Shown here in pieces: positions 7,370-15,815 of a stretch of DNA of 64,000 nt. The stretch comes from Veillonellaceae bacterium (lineage in GTDB: Bacteria; Bacillota; Negativicutes; Veillonellales; Veillonellaceae), in contig CAAFUR010000011.1 in NCBI GenBank assembly GCA_900766245.1, forward strand, positions 1 through 64,000, in the 5' to 3' direction. The notes below the pieces were generated by a model. That model was not told the DNA's origin. It searched no databases and worked only from the letters and a program-made list of their open reading frames with translations. The translations under genes were made by a program, and so were the position numbers. How positions within the stretch are numbered: the first letter of the stretch is position 1; the number at the start of each line of letters is the position of its first letter.

Positions 7370-9463
7370 ATGGAACGCATTTTTAAACTACAAAATTTGA
7401 ATTGTGCCAATTGCGCTAGCGTGATTGAAGCAAAATTAAATCAACTAGAATCTGTGTCAGCAGCAACTTTCACGCTTGGCACCCAGCAATTGCGCATTAC
7501 CTCTAGTATAGAAGATACAGATATGTTACGAGATCAAATCCAAGCGGTGTGCGATGCTACGGAAGATGGTGTAGTAGTGGTACCATTTGTGCGTGCACCT
7601 AAAAAAGCACAACAAGTAGAGGATGACCATGAGCATAATTCTAGTTTAGCGGGGATTATTATAGGCGCTATCGTGATAGTGGTAGCAGAGTTTACAAATT
7701 GGGTGCCAGAGCAATACCTGACTCCATTATTAATTGTAACCTTTGTTATATTAGGTTGGCGCATTGCATGGGCAGCGATTAAAAATGTTATGAAAGGTAA
7801 ATTCTTTGATGAGAATTTCTTGATGTCCATTGCCACTATCGGCGCTTTAATCATTGGTGAATATGTAGAGGCTGTTTGGGTTATGTTGTTCTTCCAAGTA
7901 GGGATTTATTTTGAGGAACGTGCTACAGAACGCAGTCGTAATGCGGTTATGGATGCAGTGGATCTTCGTCCAGAAGAAGTGCGTTTAATCGTTTGTGATG
8001 GTAGCGTGCAGGTGGTGAATCCAGAAGATGTACAAGTAGGGTCTCATATCGAAATTCGTCCTGGTGATCGTATTCCATTGGATGGCCGTATAGTAGAAGG
8101 TACTACGCGTATCGATACAGCAGCGGTAACTGGTGAACCAGTTCCAGTGAGCGCTACCGTAGGTACAGAAGTGATGTCTGGGTGCATCAATGTGGATGGG
8201 CGTATTGTCTTAGAAGTAACGCATGAATTAAAAGATTCCATGGTTATGCGCATTCTTGATGCTGTAGAACATGCAGCGGCATCGAAACCAAAGATTGATC
8301 GTTTCATTACTCGTTTCTCTCGCGTATATACGCCAATTGTAGTGGCATTGGCGATTATCGTTGCCGTAGTACCTCCTCTATTCACAGGAGAATGGCAATA
8401 TTGGATTTATACAGCTTTAACGTTTTTAGTAGTATCTTGCCCATGTGCTCTTGTATTGTCTGTGCCTTTGGCATTCTTCTCTGGTATCGGTGCTGGCTCT
8501 AAACAAGGTATCTTGTTCAAAGGTGGTAAAGCGATCGAGGCTATGAGCCGAGTGAAAGCAATTGCTTTCGACAAAACTGGTACTATCACAACAGGCACTT
8601 TCAACGTACAAACAGTAGAAGTAGCTGGTACTTATACAGATAATGAAGTGTTGCAATATGCAGCGGCTCTAGAAGCTGGTTCTACACACCCGATTGCTAT
8701 GTCCATTGTAGAAGAAGTACAGCGTAGAGGAGTAGAGTTTAATACGGCTAAGGATGTAAAAGAAATCTCTGGTCATGGTATGGTAGGCATTGTAGAAGGC
8801 CATACCGTATTGGTTGGTAATGGTCGTTTATTAGAAACAGAACATGTAACGGTACCAACCATTGAACATGTATATGGTAGTGAAGTGTTCGTAGCTATTG
8901 ATGGTCAATATGTAGGTCGTATCGTCATTGCCGATGCTGTGAAAGCGGATTCTAAAGAGGCTATCCGCCGCATGAATGGCAAAGGATATCATACAGTGAT
9001 GCTCACAGGTGATGTACAAGCTAGTGCGAATCACATTGCCCAAGAAGTAGGTATCCAAGGTGTGCGTGCCGAGCTATTACCACAAGATAAACTGGAGGTT
9101 GTCCAATCTCTTCGTAATGACTATGGCTCTGTTATGTTCGTAGGTGATGGTATCAATGATGCACCTGTATTGACAGGTGCTGATGTAGGTGGTGCTATGG
9201 GTAGTGGTGCAGACTCTGCCATCGAAGCAGCAGACGTGGTATATATGAACTCCAACCTAGATTCTGTATGGCGTTCCTTAAGTATTGCAGAACGTACCTT
9301 GTCCATTGCATGGCAAAATATTTTCTTCGCCATTGCTGTAAAAATTATCGTTATGGTGGCTGGTGTATTTGGCTTTGCAAATATGTGGGTGGCAGTTTTT
9401 GCAGATACAGGGGTATCCATTCTTTGTATCTTTAACTCTGTCCGTATTTTCTACAGTAAATAG
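7370..9463 (+). CDS. Heavy-metal P-type ATPase, ZntA/CadA type (copy 1)
   Basis: This 697-residue membrane pump should use ATP to export Zn, Cd or Pb. An N-terminal HMA domain has Cys12-x-x-Cys15 (NCANC), followed by a His/Asp-rich linker (EDDHEHN) that may also bind metal. The metal-site motif SCPCALVLSVPLA, with Cys357-Pro-Cys359, is the Zn/Cd subtype. The phosphorylated Asp401 is in DKTGT, the ATP-site HP is in STHPIAMS, and the hinge is VGDGINDAPVL. The final helix has ADTG and N, as in ZntA. The start follows AAGGAG. A near copy of the gene lies 2,897 bases downstream. Confidence 0.92.
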   Translation: MERIFKLQNLNCANCASVIEAKLNQLESVSAATFTLGTQQLRITSSIEDTDMLRDQIQAVCDATEDGVVVVPFVRAPKKAQQVEDDHEHNSSLAGIIIGAIVIVVAEFTNWVPEQYLTPLLIVTFVILGWRIAWAAIKNVMKGKFFDENFLMSIATIGALIIGEYVEAVWVMLFFQVGIYFEERATERSRNAVMDAVDLRPEEVRLIVCDGSVQVVNPEDVQVGSHIEIRPGDRIPLDGRIVEGTTRIDTAAVTGEPVPVSATVGTEVMSGCINVDGRIVLEVTHELKDSMVMRILDAVEHAAASKPKIDRFITRFSRVYTPIVVALAIIVAVVPPLFTGEWQYWIYTALTFLVVSCPCALVLSVPLAFFSGIGAGSKQGILFKGGKAIEAMSRVKAIAFDKTGTITTGTFNVQTVEVAGTYTDNEVLQYAAALEAGSTHPIAMSIVEEVQRRGVEFNTAKDVKEISGHGMVGIVEGHTVLVGNGRLLETEHVTVPTIEHVYGSEVFVAIDGQYVGRIVIADAVKADSKEAIRRMNGKGYHTVMLTGDVQASANHIAQEVGIQGVRAELLPQDKLEVVQSLRNDYGSVMFVGDGINDAPVLTGADVGGAMGSGADSAIEAADVVYMNSNLDSVWRSLSIAERTLSIAWQNIFFAIAVKIIVMVAGVFGFANMWVAVFADTGVSILCIFNSVRIFYSK

Positions 9464-9470
9464 TATAAGT

Positions 9471-9509
9471 CCTCCTGCTAGCATGTATGCCCAACTATGT
9501 AGCAGGAGG
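9471..9509 (+). terminator. Hairpin after P-ATPase copy 1
   Basis: CCTCCTGCTA and TAGCAGGAGG form a 10-base stem. There is no T run, so termination is uncertain. The same hairpin follows copy 2. Confidence 0.45.
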
Positions 9510-9574
9510 CATTGTGATATCTTCCCTACTTGTAGTTATACAAGATATATATCACTACATAACAACTATACAGC

Positions 9575-9690
9575 GAAGAGGACTTGGCCATTAGGCTAAG
9601 TCCTCTTTGTCGTGTAGGGAGATAGTCTACCAACTCATTTTGTCCTATAACCCTGAAAGCCAGCAGAACATAGGGACTGCTGGCTTTTGT
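9575..9690. terminator. Two hairpins between the ATPase copies
   Basis: GAAGAGGACTT (9575-9585) pairs with AAGTCCTCTTT (9598-9608). AAAGCCAGCAG (9656-9666) pairs with CTGCTGGCTTTT (9677-9688) and is followed by GTGT. Both sit between the plus-strand ATPase and the minus-strand gene fragment and may terminate both directions. Confidence 0.55.
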
Positions 9691-9698
9691 GTATAGAT

Positions 9699-9842
9699 CT
9701 ACTTGTGTTGCTTTAGAAGTAATTTATCGTTTTGTGTCATCCAAAATGTTTCGTCTTTAAATAGAACATTGGTAGAAATATTTTCTTCTCCTGATTGGTA
9801 GATGATTACATCACCATGTAAAGCAGAGTCGATAGGAATCAT
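9699..9842 (-). pseudogene. RhuM-family fragment, second copy
   Basis: The first 36 codons (beginning MIPIDSALHGDVII and reaching DETFWMTQ) repeat the start of the fragment at 6610-6996, including its AGGAGG site. The frame then leaves the homology, reads NDKLLLKQHK and stops, giving 47 residues. It marks the left part of the duplicated unit that also contains the second P-ATPase. Confidence 0.55.
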
Positions 9843-9976
9843 GTTAGGCCTCCTTAGTGTTATGTACTGCTCTTTCTTTTTCTTATATTACATCTTATCA
9901 GAGGGGCAAAGTAAAGAAGAAATGGGATAACATTTATATAGAGGCAGAGATATCTAAAATATTAGGGGTAAAGTGA

Positions 9977-10005
9977 TATTGAAAATCTATTAAATCTATG
10001 AGATA
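9977..10005 (+). promoter_or_regulatory. Promoter before the tRNA-like sequence
   Basis: TTGAAA and GATAAT are 17 bases apart and are followed within about 20 bases by the tRNA-like sequence. The same arrangement precedes copy 1. Confidence 0.5.
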
Positions 10006-10023
10006 ATAGAATAAATAAAAAAT

Positions 10024-10091
10024 CGCTGTTGGTCTACTGGCACGACGATAACATATTGTTATAAAGATGCGGTTCGAATCCGCATACAGCG
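10024..10091 (+). pseudogene. tRNA-like sequence, probably a degenerate tRNA gene (copy 2)
   Basis: A perfect T arm is present (TGCGG, TTCGAAT, CCGCA), followed directly by TACAGCG, which pairs with the first bases CGCTGTT in six of seven positions. A short D stem (GTC/GAC) is visible. The total is only 68 bases. The anticodon region ATAACATATTGTTAT gives either a five-base loop or a seven-base loop without T33, and only one base separates the acceptor and D stems. A functional tRNA is therefore doubtful, although the preceding promoter suggests transcription. Confidence 0.45.
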
Positions 10092-10175
10092 CTCTAAGTA
10101 CTAGGGTGCTTTTTTATTATCGAAATGAGATAAAACTAGGGATAAAAAAATAATAAATAAATATGTAATCATATG

Positions 10176-10230
10176 TTGACAAAATAGAATTTTGTAGATA
10201 TAATGAATATATGAATGAATACTCAATCAT
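10176..10230 (+). promoter_or_regulatory. Promoter and operator-like repeat of P-ATPase copy 2
   Basis: TTGACA (10176-10181) and TATAAT (10199-10204) are 17 bases apart. Just downstream, ATGAATGA and TCAATCAT (10211-10230) form an imperfect inverted repeat covering the expected transcript start. ArsR/SmtB-type metal sensors bind AT-rich repeats of this kind; that role is inferred. Confidence 0.6.
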
Positions 10231-10266
10231 AAAATATATGTAATATATCAATAAAAAGGAGTTACT

Positions 10267-12360
10267 ATGGAACGCATTTTTACATTACAAAATTTGAACT
10301 GTGCAAATTGCGCTAGTGTCATTGAAGAAAAATTAATTCAACTAGAATCTGTGTCGGCAGCGACTTTTACAATTGGTACGAAACAATTGCGAATTACCTC
10401 TACTTTAGAAGATATGGATGCTTTGCAAGAACAAATTCAAGCGGTTTGTGATGCTACAGAAGATGGTGTTGTGGTGGTACCATTTGTACGAGCGGCGAAA
10501 AAAGCAAAGCAAGATGATCATGACCATGAACACAATGCAAGTTTATCTGCCATAATCGTTGGCGCTATCGTGATGGCAGTGGCAGAGCTTACGAATTGGG
10601 TACCAGAACAATATATGACTCCATTGTTAATCGTAACATTTGTTGTATTAGGATGGCGTATTGTATGGGCAGCTGTTAAAAATGGTATGAAAGGTAAATT
10701 CTTTGACGAGAATTTCTTGATGTCTATTGCTACTATCGGTGCTTTAATCATCGGTGAATATGCAGAGGCTGTAGGTGTTATGTTGTTCTTCCAAGTAGGG
10801 ATTTATTTTGAAGAACGTGCTACAGAGCGCAGTCGTAATGCGGTCATGGATGCAGTGGATCTTCGCCCAGAAGAAGTACGTTTAATCGCTTGTGACGGTA
10901 GCGTACAAGTTGTAAATCCAGAAGATGTACAAGTAGGATCTCATATTGAAATTCGCCCTGGCGATCGTATCCCATTGGATGGTCGCGTAGTAGAAGGCAC
11001 TACACGTATCGACACAGCAGCGGTGACAGGGGAACCTGTTCCAGTGAGTGCCACAGTAGGTACAGAAGTGATGTCTGGTTGTATTAACGTGGATGGTCGC
11101 ATTGTCTTAGAAGTGACTCACGAATTAAAAGATTCCATGGTTATGCGCATTTTAGATGCTGTGGAAAACGCAGCAGCATCCAAGCCAAAAATCGACCGAT
11201 TCATTACTCGTTTCTCTCGCGTATATACGCCAATCGTAGTGGCATTGGCGATTATCGTTGCCATAGTACCTCCTCTATTCACAGGAGAATGGCAATATTG
11301 GATTTATACAGCTTTAACATTCTTAGTAGTATCTTGTCCATGCGCCTTAGTATTATCTGTGCCATTGGCATTCTTCTCTGGCATTGGTGCTGGTTCTCGA
11401 CAAGGTATCTTATTTAAAGGTGGTAAAGCAATCGAGGCTATGAGCCGTGTGAAAGCGATTGCATTTGATAAAACTGGTACCATCACAACTGGTACTTTCA
11501 ACGTACAAACAGTAGAAGTAGCTAGTGGCTATACAGAAAACGAAGTGTTGCAATATGCAGCAGCCTTAGAAGCCGTATCTACACACCCAATTGCGATGTC
11601 TATCGTAGAAGAAGTACAACGTAGAGGGGTAGAGTTTACTACGGCCAAGGATGTAAAAGAAATTTCCGGTCACGGCATGGTAGGCAACGTAGAAGGTCAT
11701 GCTGTATTAGTCGGCAATGGTCGTTTGTTGGCGAAAGAAAATATTGCAACGCCATTGATTGATTATGTGTATGGTAGTGAAGTATTCGTAGCTGTTGATG
11801 GTCAATACGTAGGCCGTATCATCATCGCTGACGCTTTAAAAGCTGATTCTAAGGAAGCCATTCGTCGCATGAACGGCAAAGGATATCAAACAGTGATGCT
11901 TACAGGTGATGTGGCAGCTAGTGCAAAGTATATTGCTCAACAAGTAGGTATCCAAGGAGTACGTGCTGAGTTATTACCACAAGATAAATTAGAAGTGGTA
12001 CAGTCTCTACGTAATGATCATGGTTCTGTCATGTTCGTAGGTGATGGCATCAACGATGCGCCTGTATTGACAGGTGCTGACGTAGGCGGTGCTATGGGTA
12101 GTGGTGCAGATTCTGCCATCGAAGCAGCAGACGTAGTGTACATGAACTCTAACCTAGATTCTGTATGGCGCTCCTTAAGTATTGCGGATCGTACTTTATC
12201 TATTGCATGGCAAAATATTTTCTTCGCTATTGCTGTAAAAATCATCGTTATGGTAGCAGGTGTATTTGGTTTTGCTAATATGTGGGTAGCTATCTTTGCA
12301 GATACAGGGGTATCCATTCTTTGTATCTTGAACTCTATCCGTATTTTCTACAGCAAATAA
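10267..12360 (+). CDS. Heavy-metal P-type ATPase, ZntA/CadA type (copy 2)
   Basis: This second 697-residue pump is about nine-tenths identical to the one at 7370-9463, and all catalytic motifs are intact (NCANC, SCPCALVL, DKTGT, STHPIA, GDGINDAP). Most differences fall in the first 150 residues, including a longer metal-binding linker (DDHDHEHN) and EAVGVML instead of EAVWVML. Function should be the same class of Zn/Cd/Pb export, perhaps with altered affinity or control. It has its own strong promoter and operator-like repeat, unlike copy 1. An AAAGGAG site precedes the ATG. Confidence 0.92.
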   Translation: MERIFTLQNLNCANCASVIEEKLIQLESVSAATFTIGTKQLRITSTLEDMDALQEQIQAVCDATEDGVVVVPFVRAAKKAKQDDHDHEHNASLSAIIVGAIVMAVAELTNWVPEQYMTPLLIVTFVVLGWRIVWAAVKNGMKGKFFDENFLMSIATIGALIIGEYAEAVGVMLFFQVGIYFEERATERSRNAVMDAVDLRPEEVRLIACDGSVQVVNPEDVQVGSHIEIRPGDRIPLDGRVVEGTTRIDTAAVTGEPVPVSATVGTEVMSGCINVDGRIVLEVTHELKDSMVMRILDAVENAAASKPKIDRFITRFSRVYTPIVVALAIIVAIVPPLFTGEWQYWIYTALTFLVVSCPCALVLSVPLAFFSGIGAGSRQGILFKGGKAIEAMSRVKAIAFDKTGTITTGTFNVQTVEVASGYTENEVLQYAAALEAVSTHPIAMSIVEEVQRRGVEFTTAKDVKEISGHGMVGNVEGHAVLVGNGRLLAKENIATPLIDYVYGSEVFVAVDGQYVGRIIIADALKADSKEAIRRMNGKGYQTVMLTGDVAASAKYIAQQVGIQGVRAELLPQDKLEVVQSLRNDHGSVMFVGDGINDAPVLTGADVGGAMGSGADSAIEAADVVYMNSNLDSVWRSLSIADRTLSIAWQNIFFAIAVKIIVMVAGVFGFANMWVAIFADTGVSILCILNSIRIFYSK

Positions 12361-12367
12361 CATAACC

Positions 12368-12406
12368 CCTCCTGCTAGCATGTACGCCCAACTATGTAGC
12401 AGGAGG
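12368..12406 (+). terminator. Hairpin after P-ATPase copy 2
   Basis: The CCTCCTGCTA/TAGCAGGAGG stem matches that after copy 1. Homology to copy 1 continues to about 12439. Confidence 0.45.
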
Positions 12407-12439
12407 CATTGTGATATCTTCCCTACTTGTAGTTATACA

Positions 12440-14024
12440 GGTTCTATAATATACTTTGGGGGGACAGCAAAAGCCATCCCCCCAAGATATATTTTTTTAT
12501 GCAAAAAATAGGCATATCATTCAGTTTACTTTACAATATAAGTAACCACACAAATAAGAAAGGACTGAAGCATATGCCTACATTAGATTATACTGAATTT
12601 TTTACAAATATTAAAGCAAATTTTATTCATGATATCGTATTTGATGAGGAAAGCAAGGCTGTTATCTACTATATTAAGTTGTCTAGAGTCACTCATGCAT
12701 GTCCTATATGTGGATCTGTACACACGGAGGTAAAAGGGTATTACACACGTACTATTAAGCTAGGTACAGAAGTAAGTGCACAATATAGTCACTGCAAAAA
12801 AGTTGGGAAGTATACGCAACGGAGATATCGTTGTACCTCCTGTGGTAAAACTTTCAATGAAAAAAATCCTTTCATAAGTAAGTATTTGCAGATGAGTAAA
12901 GCTGTAATAGCCACGATGATGTACAAGCTACAAGGTACTCATACCTATACAGATATTGCTAAAGAGCTAGATGTATCTACGACCACTGTCATCCGCATGT
13001 TTACCAAGACCTTTCACTTTGGAATACCAGATTCTTTACCAGCGACACTAGCTATTGATGAGTTCAGAGGAAACGCTGGTGGGCAAAAGTTTCAGGTCAT
13101 CATCACAGACCCAAAAGGTAAACGGGTATTAGATATTTTGCCTGAAAGAAGTGAGGTAGCTTTATATAGCTACTTTAAACAGTTTAGTTTACAGGAACGC
13201 TCTAAGGTGCGTTATCTAGTCATGGATATGTCGGAGTTTTTCCGTTCTAAGATGAGAAAACTGTTTCCTCATGCTACTATTATTGCCGATCGATTTCATC
13301 TAGTACGACTGGTAGGCTGGGGATTTGAGAATGTTAGAAAACGTGAGCAGAAGCGCTTAAAGAACTCTGGACCTTACATTAAACGATCTCGCAAACTATG
13401 TCGTAAGGCATTTCGCACACTCTCTGAGGGTGAACGTGTTCGCTTATTTGAAGTTCTACGAAAGTCTGATGACTTAAGACAAGCCTATGCATTAAAGCAT
13501 TACTTTGAGCACCTATATACCGCAAAGGGTCGAACAGCTATTGAAGATACATTATCTAACTTCCTATCTCTTGTGAAAGTAGCGAATCTTAATGAATTTA
13601 ACAACCTGTTACGATCGTTTACAAGTTGGCATGACGAAGTAGTTAATGCCTTCCTATTACCATACTCTAATGGTTTTACAGAGGGATGTAACAACAAAAC
13701 TAAAGTATTGAAACGCAATAGCTATGGTGTTCGTCATTTTGGTCGTTTTAGAGCTAGATTACTGATGATCTTGCCTAGTATCTACAACAAGCCTGATACA
13801 CCTGTATCTGTCGCTGCATAGGCTATTAACTATATTATATGATGGTAGTTTCCCTACAAAAAAGAAACATAAGTGGGGCTACTTTGTGGTACCTAAAATT
13901 AATTATATCCATTGTATCTCACTTATGTTTCTTTGTATTTCCTTATATTTATATTTTTATACAGTTCTTATGTGAAAGAAACCGAACAGATTAATTGCTG
14001 TCCCCCAAAAATTGACATAGAGCC
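12440..14024 (+). mobile_element. ISL3-family insertion sequence, about 1,585 bases
   Basis: The left end, starting GGTTCTATAATATACTTTGG at 12440, and the reverse complement of the right end (13995-14024), starting GGCTCTATGTCAATTTTTGG, share imperfect terminal inverted repeats that both reach GGGGGACAGCAA. Inside lies a complete ISL3-type transposase. Between the transposase and the right end is a perfect 14-base stem (13861-13874 with 13921-13934). No 8-base target duplication is visible at the borders (GTTATACA on the left, AATAAATA on the right), so the copy may be old or one flank may have been deleted. Confidence 0.8.
12574..13821 (+). CDS. ISL3-family transposase
   Basis: This 415-residue DDE transposase has an N-terminal zinc-binding region with CPICGS and CTSCGKTF, a helix-turn-helix (YTDIAKELDVSTTTVIRMF) and catalytic acidic residues Asp162 (LAIDEFRG), Asp218 (VMDMSEFF) and Glu370 (NGFTEGCNNKTK). 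All are intact, so it should be active. The ATG at 12574 has an AAAGGA site nine bases upstream. An in-frame ATG 25 codons earlier lacks one. The gene fills the insertion sequence whose ends are at 12440 and 14024. Confidence 0.92.
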   Translation: MPTLDYTEFFTNIKANFIHDIVFDEESKAVIYYIKLSRVTHACPICGSVHTEVKGYYTRTIKLGTEVSAQYSHCKKVGKYTQRRYRCTSCGKTFNEKNPFISKYLQMSKAVIATMMYKLQGTHTYTDIAKELDVSTTTVIRMFTKTFHFGIPDSLPATLAIDEFRGNAGGQKFQVIITDPKGKRVLDILPERSEVALYSYFKQFSLQERSKVRYLVMDMSEFFRSKMRKLFPHATIIADRFHLVRLVGWGFENVRKREQKRLKNSGPYIKRSRKLCRKAFRTLSEGERVRLFEVLRKSDDLRQAYALKHYFEHLYTAKGRTAIEDTLSNFLSLVKVANLNEFNNLLRSFTSWHDEVVNAFLLPYSNGFTEGCNNKTKVLKRNSYGVRHFGRFRARLLMILPSIYNKPDTPVSVAA

Positions 14025-14046
14025 AATAAATAAGAGAGTATAGGGG

Positions 14047-14085
14047 GTAGCATGACATATACTATGTTATGCTACTCTTTTATAT
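14047..14085 (+). terminator. Hairpin terminator right of the insertion sequence
   Basis: GTAGCATGACAT pairs with ATGTTATGCTAC and is followed by TCTTTTAT. Confidence 0.65.
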
Positions 14086-14200
14086 CTATTTCTGATACGT
14101 ATATTGAGACCTTTTCTTGTGCAACCATTGTAGTGTACTAGGGATTTTGATATACTAAGTAAAGATATAAGACTAGTATTTGACATTGAGGTATACGGCT

Positions 14201-15382
14201 ATGTTAGTGGGACTTCGGATTCTCCTCATCATTACTATTATGGGGGGATTAATTGCATTTTTAGGCGATAAAATAGGCACAAAAGTAGGGAAACGGCGCA
14301 TGAGTTTGTTTGGGTTGCGCCCTAAGCATACTTCTATCATTGTGACCATAGTAACGGGCATTTTAATTTCCGCAGCCACATTGGGTGTGCTTAGTATTGC
14401 ATCCAACAATGTACGTACTGCTTTATTCGGAATGGATAAATTGAAAGCCGAGATGGCACAACTTTCAGCAGATATCGATCAAAAAACGAAAGCATTACAA
14501 CAAAGTAATGATGAATTGAATCAAAAAAACAAACAATTGCAAAAGGTACAAAGTGATGTGCAAGCAACGGAACAAGAATTAGAAGAAACTCGTAAAGCCT
14601 TGACAAGTATGGGAGATCAACTGGTGTCGATCCAGGATGCCTATGCAGAGGCAGAGCATAAGTTAGTGGCATCCAATGCGGAAGTAGGACGTTTAGAAGA
14701 TGTACGGACGCAACTAGAAAGTCATGTACAAGACCTGCAAATAACAACAAAAGAATTAGAGGATGGTATCAATCATGTTCGTGAAGGCAATGTAGTATTC
14801 CGCAATGGGGAAGTTTTATCTCAAGCAGTGATTCGTCCAGGTTTAGGGGAAGTGGAAAGTATGGCAGCCTTAACCAGTTTCTTGAAAGATACGAATCGCC
14901 TCATTTTGAATCGATTCCAAATGGAAGAGGAAAAAACAGTGATTTATGTGAGTCGAGATAATTTGAATGAAGTAGCAAAAGTAGTGGCCTCTACAGATAA
15001 ACCATTGATGATTCGGGTCACAGCATCTGCCAACATTATTTATGGCGAACCAGCACTAGCTGAAATTCATGCATATCCTCATGATATGATTTTCAAAAAG
15101 GATACAGTTCTGTGGTCATCCTTAATAAATGGTGGTAACAGCGCACAAGATCAAGTGTTGGCGTTCTTAAAAGAAGTCAATGTAGAGGCAAAGAAACACG
15201 GTATCTTGCCTGACCCAATTACTGGCGAAGTAGGGTCTTTACCTGGCAATGAGCTGTTTACTACGATACGAAAAGTCGAAAATCAACGTGGTCCTGTACG
15301 CTTAGAGGCTGTGACTAGGGAAGATACTTTCACTAGTGGACCTGTACAAATTATGTTGCGTGTCATTCCGGTAAATCAGTGA
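14201..15382 (+). CDS. DUF3084 domain-containing membrane protein
   Basis: This protein of about 393 residues has two N-terminal membrane segments (LLIITIMGGLIAFLG and IIVTIVTGILISAATLG). A long coiled coil of Lys, Gln and Glu follows, then a globular C-terminal domain; this is the DUF3084 layout. The family is common in Negativicutes and cyanobacteria and its function is unknown; envelope organisation is a guess from the shape. ATG 14201 follows GAGGT; a TTG seven codons earlier is possible. The next gene, a YqgF-like protein, starts 10 bases after the stop, so the two are probably co-transcribed. Confidence 0.8.
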   Translation: MLVGLRILLIITIMGGLIAFLGDKIGTKVGKRRMSLFGLRPKHTSIIVTIVTGILISAATLGVLSIASNNVRTALFGMDKLKAEMAQLSADIDQKTKALQQSNDELNQKNKQLQKVQSDVQATEQELEETRKALTSMGDQLVSIQDAYAEAEHKLVASNAEVGRLEDVRTQLESHVQDLQITTKELEDGINHVREGNVVFRNGEVLSQAVIRPGLGEVESMAALTSFLKDTNRLILNRFQMEEEKTVIYVSRDNLNEVAKVVASTDKPLMIRVTASANIIYGEPALAEIHAYPHDMIFKKDTVLWSSLINGGNSAQDQVLAFLKEVNVEAKKHGILPDPITGEVGSLPGNELFTTIRKVENQRGPVRLEAVTREDTFTSGPVQIMLRVIPVNQ

Positions 15383-15392
15383 GGTATAAACA

Positions 15393-15815
15393 ATGGTATT
15401 GGAACCTTATGTATTGGCGGTTGACCCAGGTCGTGATAAAACCGGAATTGCGATTCTTACCAGAACATCTCAATTGATGATGATGGATATTGTTCCTACT
15501 GATTCCGTAATGTGTGAATTACAATCTCTATTAAGGATGTATGCAGGGATATCTGTTTTAGTCTGTGGAAATGGAACCAATCATAAAGCGGTAGGGACTA
15601 TTGTAAAACATGTAGCAGAATCACAAGGAAAAAAATTTAACTTTGTCAATGAAAAGCATACCACAGAAGAAGCACGGCGTCGTTATTTTGAAGTACATCC
15701 ACCTACAGGGTGGCGAAAATTAGTGCCAAAGGGCATGTTATATCCTCCTGTTCCTGTGGATGATATTACGGCGTGGATAATAGGAGAACGTTGGTTAGTA
15801 ACAAATAAGGAGTGA
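15393..15815 (+). CDS. YqgF/RuvC-like RNase H-fold protein
   Basis: This 140-residue protein has the RNase H-fold signature of the YqgF/RuvC superfamily. AVDPGRDKTGIAI near residues 9-21 contributes the first catalytic Asp. VLVCGNGT is the second strand, and PVDDITAWIIGERW near the C terminus carries the last acidic residues. YqgF proteins process 16S rRNA precursors or resolve nucleic acid junctions. This copy is divergent from canonical YqgF, so the exact substrate is unsure. Its stop overlaps the GTG start of the next gene (GTGA), implying translational coupling. Confidence 0.72.
   Translation: MVLEPYVLAVDPGRDKTGIAILTRTSQLMMMDIVPTDSVMCELQSLLRMYAGISVLVCGNGTNHKAVGTIVKHVAESQGKKFNFVNEKHTTEEARRRYFEVHPPTGWRKLVPKGMLYPPVPVDDITAWIIGERWLVTNKE

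Noticed and set aside
9363..9599. Plus-strand frame over the end of the first P-ATPase
   Set aside because: Out of frame with a well-supported gene and composed of its 3' end plus a hairpin region.
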